Positions 33,409 through 41,096 of a DNA stretch of 43,326 nt are shown here, piece by piece. Both the position numbers and the translations under genes were made by a program. This DNA comes from Acidobacteriota bacterium (GTDB taxonomy: Bacteria; Acidobacteriota; Terriglobia; Terriglobales; Acidobacteriaceae). The notes beneath the pieces are model-generated. The model did no database searches, was not told where the DNA came from, and saw only the letters and a list, made by a program, of their open reading frames with translations. Where the stretch lies: positions 1 through 43,326 of the forward strand of contig QIAU01000163.1 of NCBI GenBank assembly GCA_003225055.1, written 5' to 3'. Every line of letters begins with the position of its first letter. The stretch's first letter is position 1.

Positions 33409-34665
33409 TCACTCATGGCGGAGCGACTCGACCGGCGTCATCTCTCGAGCTCGTTGCGCCGGATACATGCCGGCAATGAACGCGACCAGCGATAGTGTGA
33501 AAATGGCAGCCACGATCGATACCGGAGAAATAATCGGATGGGGAACGAAGTCGGGCAAAGGCACTGCCTGGAGTGCGAGACACAGGCCCATGCCGAGGAA
33601 CAATCCCAGGACGCCGCTAATCGAGGTCAACACCGCGGACTCAGCGAAGAACTGGCGCAAGATATCGCGCCGGGTGGCGCCAATCGCCTTGCGGACTCCG
33701 ATCTCGCGCGTGCGTTCCGTTACTGAGACCAGCATGATGTTCATGACACCAATGCCACCCAGGCAAAGGGTCATAATGGCTACACATCCGAAAAACAGGG
33801 TGACTACGTCGAAGATTTTCTTCAACTGTCGCGACCCGTCCATGGTGTCCCAGATGAAGAGTGCATCCTTGTCTTTATCATCAAAATGGTGCCGGCGGCC
33901 AAGCGAGCGCCGCACCTGGGCGACAGCCTCTTCGTGGGTCTCCGGGTCAGATACTTCGAACACGATGTTGTCGAGGTAGCCTTTCACCATGCCGGGTTTA
34001 TTCCCGGGCGGCGGGAAATCGCGCGAGACTGCCGAATATGGCGCAAACAGATAATCGTTATCTGGGCCGTTGTAATTCGAATTCTGCTTCTTTTCCTGGA
34101 GAACACCCACCACGGTGTAGGGAATGCTTTTCACCGAGATGGTCGACCCTACAGCCGGCTGTCCGGGAAAGAGCTGCCGGCGCGCGGCATAGCCCAAAAC
34201 GGTCACGCGCCGGCCATCGCGTTCATCCTCTTCGGTCAATAGCCTTCCTTCTCCCAGCAGCAGGGAGCGGAAATCCTGGTAAGTGGGCCACATCCCCACC
34301 ACACCGCGGTTCGCCGAGTTGAACTGGCTGACTTCGCGAATCGTGCGCCGCAGTTCCGGGCTGACATTCTTCACGTAATAGCACTCATCCCGAATGAGAC
34401 GGGCATCGTCGATGGTCAGCGTGATCTCGCGACCCGCGGCGAGTCCGCCGACCTGGGAGCTGGTGCGCCCGCCCCAGACGATCACCAGGTCTTTGCCCAG
34501 GGTTTTCATGTGCTCCTTCTGGTCCACCATGAAGCCCTTGCCCAGACCCACCAAGATGATCACCGACGCGATTCCCCAGATGATTCCGAACATCGTAAGG
34601 AAGCTCCGCATCTTGTGAGCCCGGAATGTGCCCAGCGTTTGGCGGAGGATTTCGAGGAGGTTCAT
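33409..34665 (-). CDS. MacB-like ABC transporter permease (FtsX family), copy 2
   Basis: 418 aa, the same length as copy 1. N-terminal membrane segment MRSFLTMFGIIWGIASVIIL, MacB_PCD periplasmic domain (about 45-270), then LCLGGIGVMNIMLVSVTERT, SGVLGLFLGMGLCLAL and VAAIFTLSLVAFIAGMYPAQ. The motif TERTREIGVRKAIGATRRDIL is intact. It shares YNGPDN and RRHHFDDKDKDA-type segments with copy 1. No ATPase domain. It is first of the four tightly spaced genes; the adaptor gene lies 156 nt upstream across a repeat-containing gap. Confidence 0.87.
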   Translation of the reverse strand: MNLLEILRQTLGTFRAHKMRSFLTMFGIIWGIASVIILVGLGKGFMVDQKEHMKTLGKDLVIVWGGRTSSQVGGLAAGREITLTIDDARLIRDECYYVKNVSPELRRTIREVSQFNSANRGVVGMWPTYQDFRSLLLGEGRLLTEEDERDGRRVTVLGYAARRQLFPGQPAVGSTISVKSIPYTVVGVLQEKKQNSNYNGPDNDYLFAPYSAVSRDFPPPGNKPGMVKGYLDNIVFEVSDPETHEEAVAQVRRSLGRRHHFDDKDKDALFIWDTMDGSRQLKKIFDVVTLFFGCVAIMTLCLGGIGVMNIMLVSVTERTREIGVRKAIGATRRDILRQFFAESAVLTSISGVLGLFLGMGLCLALQAVPLPDFVPHPIISPVSIVAAIFTLSLVAFIAGMYPAQRAREMTPVESLRHE

Positions 34666-34679
34666 GAAGCACCAAAAAA

Positions 34680-34700
34680 GGTCGCAGGTGGCAGGTCTCG
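34680..34700. repeat. Period-7 degenerate tandem repeat
   Basis: Units GGTCGCA, GGTGGCA, GGTCTCG in the gap between the adaptor gene and permease copy 2. Confidence 0.55.
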
Positions 34701-34821
34701 GGGATGGCAGCGATGTTTGCGGCGAGTTCGCAGGGAACTGATCGGCCGAATTCTGATAGCTGAAACCTTCAACCGATGCCTGAGCCCGGCGCCCTGCGGC
34801 CTTGGACCTGACACCCTCCTT

Positions 34822-36042
34822 TTACTGCAGAACGACCTGATCGCCTTCCTTCAGGCCGCTCAACAGCTCGGTCTTGGCGCCGTTGGAGATGCCAATATTC
34901 ACCGCCACCTTGCGCTTGCCATCCTTAGCTTTGGGGTCTGGCACCTCGACGGAAGCTTTCTTCTGGTTGTCGTACATGATGGAGCCTTCCGGAATCTGCA
35001 GCACGTTCTTGTGCTCTTCCAGGATGATTTCGGCGTTAGCGGTCATCTCGGATTTCAGCTCGCCACCCGGGTTGCTGATGGAAACCCGGACTTCGAAGGT
35101 CGTAACATTGTCCTTCTCGACCCCCATGGGGGAGATCTTAGTGACCTTGCCGGTAAAGGTTTTGTCTTTGAACGACTCGACTTTGATCCGGGCGGGCTGC
35201 CCCAGGTAGACCTTGCCGATGTCGCTCTCGTCCACCTTGCCTTTGACGTAGACTTCGCTGGTGTCGCCCAGGTTCATGATCAGGGTCGCCGAGGAACCCA
35301 GCACCAGGATGGAGCTGACCGCATCGCCAATCTCGACATCGCGGGAGAGCACGACGCCATCGATCGGTGATTCGATGTCGGTATAGCTGAGCTGCTCTTC
35401 CAGTTGCTTGAGGTTGGCGCGATCCTGCGCGACCTGAGCCTCAGCCTGGGCCGTCTTGGCGCGCAAGACGACGACTTGCGCCTTGGCCACATTCTGCTTG
35501 TTCAGAGCCAACTCATAGGCTTTCTGGGCATCTTCCAGAGCCGAGGTGGACACCACACCTTCCTTGGCCATGCCGACGGCACGTTCATAGGCCCGCTTTA
35601 ACAGGGGGACGTCCGGTCCTTCTGCATCCACCTTGGCGCGTTCAAAATCAGCTTCCGCACCCTTCATGCTGGCTTCAGCCGCCTGGAGCCCTGCCCGTGA
35701 CTGTTCTACCTGGGCCTGAATCTCTTCCTTATCCAGTTGAGCCAGCAATTGGCGCTTCTTGACCTTGTCGCCGGCATCGACGAAAAGCTTCTTGACGATT
35801 CCGCTGGCCTTTGACTTGACCTCAACCTTAGTGATAGGCGTGACCTTGCCGGTGGCAACCACGCTCTTGGCTAAGTCGCCCTTTTCGACCTTGGCCAGCT
35901 TCGACGGATCGATCTTAGTGCTGCCGCTGGTTGCGGCGATCAGTCCGCCTGCGATCACGAGAACCAGAGCCACACCGACCGAGACATAAATGATTCGTTT
36001 GCGCCGCTTCTTCCTGCCATTGCCGTTGATATTGCCGTTCAC
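34822..36042 (-). CDS. Membrane-fusion (HlyD/MacA-type) exporter adaptor
   Basis: 406 aa from GTG 36042. An ideal AGGAGG at 36048-36053 decides this start over an upstream ATG at 36078. A basic N-terminus (GNGRKKRRKR) is followed by a membrane anchor (VSVGVALVLVIAGGLIAA), a lipoyl half-motif (KSKASGIVKKLFVDAGDKVK), a long coiled coil (about 100-210), the second lipoyl half (ESPIDGVVLSRDVEIGD), a beta barrel and a membrane-proximal domain. Such adaptors bridge MacB-type permeases to an outer-membrane channel. No TolC homologue is in the window. Confidence 0.88.
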   Translation of the reverse strand: MNGNINGNGRKKRRKRIIYVSVGVALVLVIAGGLIAATSGSTKIDPSKLAKVEKGDLAKSVVATGKVTPITKVEVKSKASGIVKKLFVDAGDKVKKRQLLAQLDKEEIQAQVEQSRAGLQAAEASMKGAEADFERAKVDAEGPDVPLLKRAYERAVGMAKEGVVSTSALEDAQKAYELALNKQNVAKAQVVVLRAKTAQAEAQVAQDRANLKQLEEQLSYTDIESPIDGVVLSRDVEIGDAVSSILVLGSSATLIMNLGDTSEVYVKGKVDESDIGKVYLGQPARIKVESFKDKTFTGKVTKISPMGVEKDNVTTFEVRVSISNPGGELKSEMTANAEIILEEHKNVLQIPEGSIMYDNQKKASVEVPDPKAKDGKRKVAVNIGISNGAKTELLSGLKEGDQVVLQ

Positions 36043-36359
36043 AAACACCTCCTCGAGCAAAGTGTGGCTCTCCGGCACCCAATCCCTAGTACGAAGGTCT
36101 CTGGCGGATTGTTCCTGAGATTCATGGAGAACGTCCGAAGCAGGGCCGCGGGCTCAAAAACCAAGCCGGGTTCGGTGGTTAGACCGTCGAATCGAAAAAA
36201 TGGTAGCGGGAATTGCCTGGAAGCAGTGTACGGGAAATTGTCCTACTCTGCCAGTCAGTTAGCTCCATCCGCTCCATCTGGCGAGTCACCAGCGAACCGG
36301 CCCGAAGGATGGCTTGGAACCCGTGAGCAGAGCCTTTGGAATGTTAAAATTAGACTTCC
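36043..36359. other. Divergent intergenic region, no gene seen
   Basis: 317 nt between the adaptor (minus) and the CNNM gene (plus). The adaptor ribosome site is at 36048-36053. A TAAAAT lies about 10 nt before the CNNM ATG, without a good -35. No coding features or clear hairpins were recognised. Confidence 0.4.
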
Positions 36360-37736
36360 ATGATAACTTTTGCGCTGCTGCGGGTGTTTCTCATCCTGCT
36401 CCTGGTTGCGGCCAACGCCTTTTTCGCGGCCGCCGAGTTTGCCCTGGTCAGCGTCCGCGACACCCGAATCCAGCAACTGATCGAAGCCCGCCGCATCGGC
36501 GCCCGCATTGTCCAGAGGCTGCACCAGAACCTGGACGAGGTCATCAATGGAGTCCAGCTGGGCATCACCGTCGCCAGCCTCAGCCTGGGCTGGATCGGCG
36601 AGCCTGCGCTGGCTCGGCTGTTCGAAGAATTCCTGGGCCGGGTCCCCCACGTCGCGGTGTATGCCCACACCATCGCCATCGTCGTAACCTTCCTCCTGAT
36701 TACGTACTTGCACGTCATCCTGGGCGAGCTGGTACCCAAGTCCCTGGCCTTGCAACGAGCCGAGCGTGTCGCCCTGGCAGTAGCCGCGCCCATGGACGTC
36801 TTTCTGAAAATCACTCGTCCGTTCCTTTTTGTCATGCGCAAATCGGGCAGCTTTGCGCTGAAAATGTTCGGGTCCCGCGAGCTCCGCCGCAGCGGGCGGA
36901 GCGTGGTGCACTCGCCGGACGAGCTCAAGCTGATCGTGACCGCCAGCCGCCGTTTTGGCCAGATTCCGGAATTCCAGGAAGAAATGATCCACAATGCCCT
37001 GGAACTGGACAATACGACCGTTCGCGAGCTGATGGTGCCGCGCCCCGATATTTTCGCGCTGGGCGCCGACCTCACGCTGGAAGAAGCGCTGGCCCGGGTG
37101 GTGACCGGGCAACACTCGCGCGTTCCTGTCTATGACCCGCAGCGCGGCCCCGAACACATTGTCGGCGTGCTTTATGTCAAAGACCTGATGCGCTGGTTGC
37201 GGCTGCGCCTGGCGGTTGGCTTAAGCCAAGCCACGGCGGCACGAATTTCCACCATGCAGACCAGCCAGATCATGCGCAACGTGCTGGTCGTGCCGGAGAC
37301 TAAAATCGTCACCGATCTGCTCTTCGAATTTAAGGAACGCAGACGCCACCTGGCCGTCGTGGTCGATGAATTCGGCTCGACGGCGGGTGTGATTACCATA
37401 GAGGACGTCCTGGTGCGACTGGTTGGCGAGATTCAGGACGAGTTCGAAGCGGCCGAAGCGGAGCCGGTTCTGATTGGTCAATCCTCCATGGTGCTGGAAG
37501 GCTCGACCAGCCTGCGCGATCTGGAAGCGGAATTCCAGTTGATCCTGCCACGCGATGCCGGCTTTGAGACTCTCGCCGGGTTCATCTTGTCCCGCATGCA
37601 AAAAATTCCACGCGTCGGCGAAGCTGTCGAATTCGAAGGCCGCCGTTTCACCGTGCAGGAAATGGAAGGCCACCGCATCGCCAAAATAAAGATCGAAAAC
37701 ACTCCCAGCGCAGCTATGCAGCAGGCGGGAGATTAA
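36360..37736 (+). CDS. CNNM/CorC-type (DUF21, CBS, CorC_HlyC) membrane protein
   Basis: 458 aa. Typical complete layout: DUF21/CNNM membrane domain (FLILLLVAANAFFAAAEFALVS, IDEVINGVQLGITVASLSLG-like region, LHVILGELVPKSLAL; about 1-190), CBS pair (SRVPVYDPQRGPEHIVGVLYV and HLAVVVDEFGSTAGVITIED) and CorC_HlyC domain (VLEGSTSLRDLEAEFQL to RVGEAVEFEGRRFTVQEM). The conserved AAAEFALVS and GELVPKS motifs are much better preserved than in the ybeY-linked paralogue. The likely role is Mg/metal efflux or homeostasis. Single gene, ahead of the DinB relic. Confidence 0.88.
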   Translation: MITFALLRVFLILLLVAANAFFAAAEFALVSVRDTRIQQLIEARRIGARIVQRLHQNLDEVINGVQLGITVASLSLGWIGEPALARLFEEFLGRVPHVAVYAHTIAIVVTFLLITYLHVILGELVPKSLALQRAERVALAVAAPMDVFLKITRPFLFVMRKSGSFALKMFGSRELRRSGRSVVHSPDELKLIVTASRRFGQIPEFQEEMIHNALELDNTTVRELMVPRPDIFALGADLTLEEALARVVTGQHSRVPVYDPQRGPEHIVGVLYVKDLMRWLRLRLAVGLSQATAARISTMQTSQIMRNVLVVPETKIVTDLLFEFKERRRHLAVVVDEFGSTAGVITIEDVLVRLVGEIQDEFEAAEAEPVLIGQSSMVLEGSTSLRDLEAEFQLILPRDAGFETLAGFILSRMQKIPRVGEAVEFEGRRFTVQEMEGHRIAKIKIENTPSAAMQQAGD

Positions 37737-37781
37737 GAGGTCGGCGTACTCTCGGGGTTTTGCAAAAACGGGAGCTCTGAA

Positions 37782-38280
37782 ATGCAAGGTCTGATACGGC
37801 TGCGCGCGCTGCTTGATCAGGTTCCCGCCCGGCTGGAGCCGCTTCCAGCTGACCAGATCGAGCCCAAGCCTGCACCTTCGAAATGGTCTCCGAACCCGAC
37901 TTGTCAAATTCGGGCTAAAAGAGGAGCTGGAACACCTGCCGGATTCCGCCGCCGCCCGTCAGCCGCGAACGGTTCGCACACCCTGGGAAGACGGTCCGGC
38001 GATGCCAGGGTATGACGGTGATCGTGGGGTGGAACTACAGGCTTACCAAAAGCGGGATTGGCGTGAACGAATTGAGTTTTGGCGAGCCCTCCACCGGCAA
38101 CGGATGGCCGCTCGAGATGGGATGCCAGGTGCAGCCTGGCTAGGAACCTGCACGATCGCCGGTTCTGGTCCAGGCACGCTGCAGTTTGTCTTCTACGATT
38201 ATCTTGGGCACAGGGTTCGTCATCTCGCGCACATCGGGATTCGAGGGGATGAGCTGGAACGGTCGGCGATGACTGCGGAC
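37782..38280 (+). pseudogene. DinB-like four-helix protein (DinB_2), frameshifted
   Basis: The relic starts MQGLIRLRALLDQVPARLEP (ATG 37782), typical of DinB_2 proteins, and runs to APSKWSP near 37895. A shift near 37905-37930 moves the sequence into another frame: EELEHLPDSAAARQPRTVRT, PWEDGPAMPGYDGDRGVELQ, AYQKRDWRERIEFWRALHRQ and LGHRVRHLAHIGI. Members of this superfamily usually have metal-binding His; the expected HLID and NHQR blocks are HLPD and RQPR here. Function in the family is often bacillithiol- or mycothiol-linked transferase or unknown. The gene is broken by at least one shift with extra sequence at the junction. Confidence 0.72.
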
Positions 38281-38312
38281 CAGAGCGGTGGATTGAATAC
38301 CAATCAACAACG

Positions 38313-38340
38313 GAGAGCCGAGAACTGAGAACTGAGAACT
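38313..38340. repeat. Period-7 tandem repeat abutting the dppB-like start
   Basis: Units GAGAGCC, GAGAACT, GAGAACT, GAGAACT. The last T is the first base of the TTG taken as start of the next gene, so this array forms the immediate leader. Confidence 0.7.
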
Positions 38341-39257
38341 TGCTTCGCTATCTCTCCCAGCGCGTGCTGTACACCGTCCCGGTCGTTTGGCTGGTCGTGT
38401 CACTGGTGTTCCTGCTCATACATTTCGTGCCCGGCGATCCCATCCAGCAAATGCTGGGAGAAGGCGCACCGGCGGCCGACATAGAGGCCGCGCGGCATGC
38501 CTACGGACTTGATCTCCCGATTCGGGTCCAATACCTCAATTATTGGAGAGGCGTGTTACACGGCGACCTCGGTCCCTCGATCCGCTATAACCAGGGCGTG
38601 AGCAGCCTGATTGCTCAGCGCTATCCCTACACCTTGCAGCTAACTGCGGCGTCGCTGTTGGTCGCCATCGTGCTCTCGATTCCCGCCGGGGTGCGCTCAG
38701 CCCGAAGGCGTAATCGCTGGGATGACCGGGTGCTGGGCGTGGTCAGCCTGTTTGGGCTGTCGTTCCCCAATTTCGCGCTGGGTCCGGTGATGATCCTGTT
38801 TTTCGCGATCAAGCTCGGCTGGCTGCCGGTTTCAGGCTCGGGCACCCTGGCTCACTTAGTGCTTCCGGCCATTACCATGGGGAGCGCGCTCGCGGCCATC
38901 CTCACGCGCATGGTGCGGACATCCATGCTGGAAGAATTGGGTCAGGATTACGTCCGCACCGCTCGCGCCAAAGGACTCCCCGAGCGCACGGTGATTTATG
39001 GGCACGCATTGCGCAACGCGATGATCCCGATTGTCACCGTGCTCGGCCTGCAGTTCGGAGCCATGCTGGCCGGAGCCATTGTGACGGAAACCATTTTTTC
39101 CTGGCCGGGCATCGGGCGTTTGACTATCCAGGCAATTTCCAACCGCGATTATTACCTGGTCGAGGGTTCGATCCTGGCCATCGGCCTGACTTATGTGGCC
39201 GTGAATTTTCTGACTGACCTCGTGTATTCCGTCGTGAATCCACGGATACGGCAATAA
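38340..39257 (+). CDS. Dipeptide/oligopeptide ABC transporter permease (DppB/OppB type)
   Basis: 305 aa, six membrane segments. N-terminus MLRYLSQRVLYTVPVVWLVV with the TTG start at 38340; this is the canonical opening for the family, so the start is trusted despite the lack of a ribosome site. The segment LIHFVPGDPIQQMLGEGA and the EAA loop (DYVRTARAKGLPERTVIYGHALRN) are intact, and ETIFSWPGIGRL is the family signature. It pairs with the next gene (19-nt gap) as the second permease. No ATPase or substrate-binding protein is linked, so the substrate cannot be told. Confidence 0.9.
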   Translation: MLRYLSQRVLYTVPVVWLVVSLVFLLIHFVPGDPIQQMLGEGAPAADIEAARHAYGLDLPIRVQYLNYWRGVLHGDLGPSIRYNQGVSSLIAQRYPYTLQLTAASLLVAIVLSIPAGVRSARRRNRWDDRVLGVVSLFGLSFPNFALGPVMILFFAIKLGWLPVSGSGTLAHLVLPAITMGSALAAILTRMVRTSMLEELGQDYVRTARAKGLPERTVIYGHALRNAMIPIVTVLGLQFGAMLAGAIVTETIFSWPGIGRLTIQAISNRDYYLVEGSILAIGLTYVAVNFLTDLVYSVVNPRIRQ

Positions 39258-39276
39258 AAGCAACCGAGAGCGTTCC

Positions 39277-40134
39277 ATGTCTGCCGCCGCCATCTCGTTT
39301 CGCCGCGCCGCCGGGAGTAATCCACTGGCAACGACGGGCGTCGTGCTGGTGTCGATTTTTGTGGTGTTCGCGATTTTCGCGCCCTGGCTCGCGCCACAGG
39401 ATCCGGCCGCGATTGACTTGCCGCATCGCTTGTCGGGCCCTTCTCTTATGCACTGGTGCGGCACCGATGAACTGGGCCGGGATATCGTCTCCCGCCTGAT
39501 CTACGGGGCACAGATTTCCATGCTGGTGGGGAGCTCGGTGGTAGCGGGCTCGCTTTTCCTGGGACTCGTGATGGGCTCTATTGCGGGCTATTACGGGGGC
39601 CGGATTGATCGCTTCGTCAACGTCGTAGTCATGAATGCCTTTCTCTCCTTTCCGGGAATCCTGCTGGCCATTGCTTTCGTCGCGTTTCGCGGGCCGGGAA
39701 TTTTCAATCTGGTGCTGGCGCTCTCGCTGGGCGGGTGGGTCGGCTATGCGCGCCTGGTCCGGGCTCAGGTGCTTGCCACCCGTGAACGCGAGTATGTGGA
39801 AGCAGCGCGGGCTTTGGGCGCAAGCGACTGGCGCGTGATGGTTCGCCACATTCTGCCCAACATCATTCAGCCGATCATCGTGCAGGCGGCAATCGGTATG
39901 GCGGGCGCTATTCTTGCCGAAGCGACTATGAGTTTTCTTGGCCTCGGCGTGCCGCCGCCAACCGCCAGCTGGGGATCCATGCTCAACGACGGCCGCGCCC
40001 ACCTGTTCGATGCGCCCCATCTGGTGATGTTTCCGGCTGGCGCGGTCATGCTTGCCGTGTTGTCCTTCAATTTCATCGGAGACGCGCTGCGCGATTATCT
40101 CGACCCGCGCTCCCGAATCGAAGTCGGTCTGTAG
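39277..40134 (+). CDS. Dipeptide/oligopeptide ABC transporter permease (DppC/OppC type)
   Basis: 285 aa. N-terminal membrane segment (TGVVLVSIFVVFAIFAPWLAP), then HWCGTDELGRDIVSRLIYGAQ, the OppC_N/BPD_transp signature, an EAA loop (EYVEAARALGASDWRVMVRHILPN) and C-terminal TMSFLGLGVPPPTASWG. It is a partner of the preceding DppB-type permease; together they would form the membrane pore. It ends before a region of palindromes and a relic gene, and the usual ATPases (dppD/dppF) are absent from the window. Confidence 0.92.
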   Translation: MSAAAISFRRAAGSNPLATTGVVLVSIFVVFAIFAPWLAPQDPAAIDLPHRLSGPSLMHWCGTDELGRDIVSRLIYGAQISMLVGSSVVAGSLFLGLVMGSIAGYYGGRIDRFVNVVVMNAFLSFPGILLAIAFVAFRGPGIFNLVLALSLGGWVGYARLVRAQVLATREREYVEAARALGASDWRVMVRHILPNIIQPIIVQAAIGMAGAILAEATMSFLGLGVPPPTASWGSMLNDGRAHLFDAPHLVMFPAGAVMLAVLSFNFIGDALRDYLDPRSRIEVGL

Positions 40135-40300
40135 GGCTCGACCGCCGAGAGCGCCGCGGCCGGCGGTGAGGAGGAAAGGCCGGTGCCTGCCGGGATTCCA
40201 ATGCTCTCCCTAGGTCGCTGAAAACACGATCTTTAGCTTCGGATCGGCCACCTGCTGGGCAAAGCTCGCGCCCAATTCTTTGTAGCTCATTCTCAGCAGC

Positions 40301-40337
40301 GCCGGCGTCTCGCCGGCTGTCGCGAGGGCGTCCTCGC
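40301..40337. repeat. Two adjacent palindromes (REP-like)
   Basis: GCCGGCG TCT CGCCGGC (40301-40317) and GCGAGG GCGT CCTCGC (40322-40337), both with perfect stems and no T-tract. They lie immediately upstream of the carbonic-anhydrase-like relic and resemble an interspersed palindromic element. Confidence 0.5.
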
Positions 40338-40351
40338 CTTCGCATCTCGCG

Positions 40352-40810
40352 ATGGATGGGACCAGGCTCAGGCGCAAAGTCTTCCATTTCGACTCTCCGG
40401 CGGAGGCTTACACCGCCGACCCTGCGGTCGTCTGCTGCTTTGATCATCGAATCAACCTAACCGTAGGCAAATTTCTCCAGCGAAAAGCCATCCTGCATCC
40501 GGACATGATCATTGTCGCCGGTGGCGCCAAGACGCTGGCCTTCTCCCCGCAACGATTCTGAGCGCGAATTTATCCTTGAGCAGATTCGACTCTCGATTCG
40601 TTCGCGCGCATGCCGCCCGTGTCCTTCTCGTGAGCCATTCCGATCGCGCGACCTACGGCGCCTAGCCCATTTTCAGCATGGCCGCCCAGCCGAGCCAGCC
40701 CACCACCGGCAAGAACTCGAGCGGGCCGCGGATGGATGGGCGCCGAGTTCCCGGAGGTCGAAGTGGACTTACTTCGTTGCCTGGACGGAGTTGGGAAACT
40801 ACTTGGCGAG
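40352..40810 (+). pseudogene. Beta-carbonic-anhydrase-like protein, frameshifted
   Basis: Pieces in order: from ATG 40352, KVFHFDSPAEAYTADPAVVC then CFDHRINLTVGKFLQRK and HPDMIIVAGGAKTL (frame 1, to 40561); SEREFILEQIRLSIR (frame 2); ARVLLVSHSDRATYGA (frame 3); then HHRQELERAADGW and KWTYFVAWTELGNY (frame 2). The order CFDxR, IxxxGGAK, helix, HSDCxxYG matches a carbonic-anhydrase-like group. The Cys expected in SHSDC is Arg here. At least three shifts make it nonfunctional. The family call is by pattern memory and less certain than the fact of decay. Confidence 0.5.
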
Positions 40811-40915
40811 GCGGCGGAAAAAGTGGCGTGAAACCAGCGCGGCCAAGAGTGTCGGCGCCTCACAGATCGGGTAGAGTAGCTGATGTGGCTTTGTTCCGAT
40901 ACACTTTTACTGCGC

Positions 40916-40993
40916 GGCCCCATAGCTCAGTTCGGATAGAGCGGCAGCCTTCGAAGCTGACGGTCGGGGGTTCGAGTCCCTCTGGGGCCGCCA
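40916..40993 (+). tRNA. tRNA-Arg, anticodon TCG
   Basis: 78 nt including an encoded CCA. Acceptor stem GGCCCCA/TGGGGCC, D arm GCTC...GAGC, anticodon loop CTTCGAA (anticodon TCG, reading CGA), T arm GGGGG TTCGAGT CCCTC, discriminator G. The anticodon stem GCAGC/GCTGA has a G-A mismatch at its outer pair (27-43). All other stems pair apart from a wobble in the T stem. Confidence 0.93.
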
Positions 40994-41096
40994 GACGAGA
41001 GTAGCTAGTCGCCAGCGGCCAAACCCAAATGTCATCCTTCCGGATGAGCGCTTCCGGATGCGGCAAAAGCGCCCCGCTCTGAATAAACACGAAAAT

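Noticed and set aside
40210-40300. Minus-strand peptide SYKELGASFAQQVADPKLKI that looks like the end of a protein
   Set aside because: The frame upstream runs through the REP-like palindromes and only about 45 codons are open. I could not link it to a family, so it may be another relic end but is not called.
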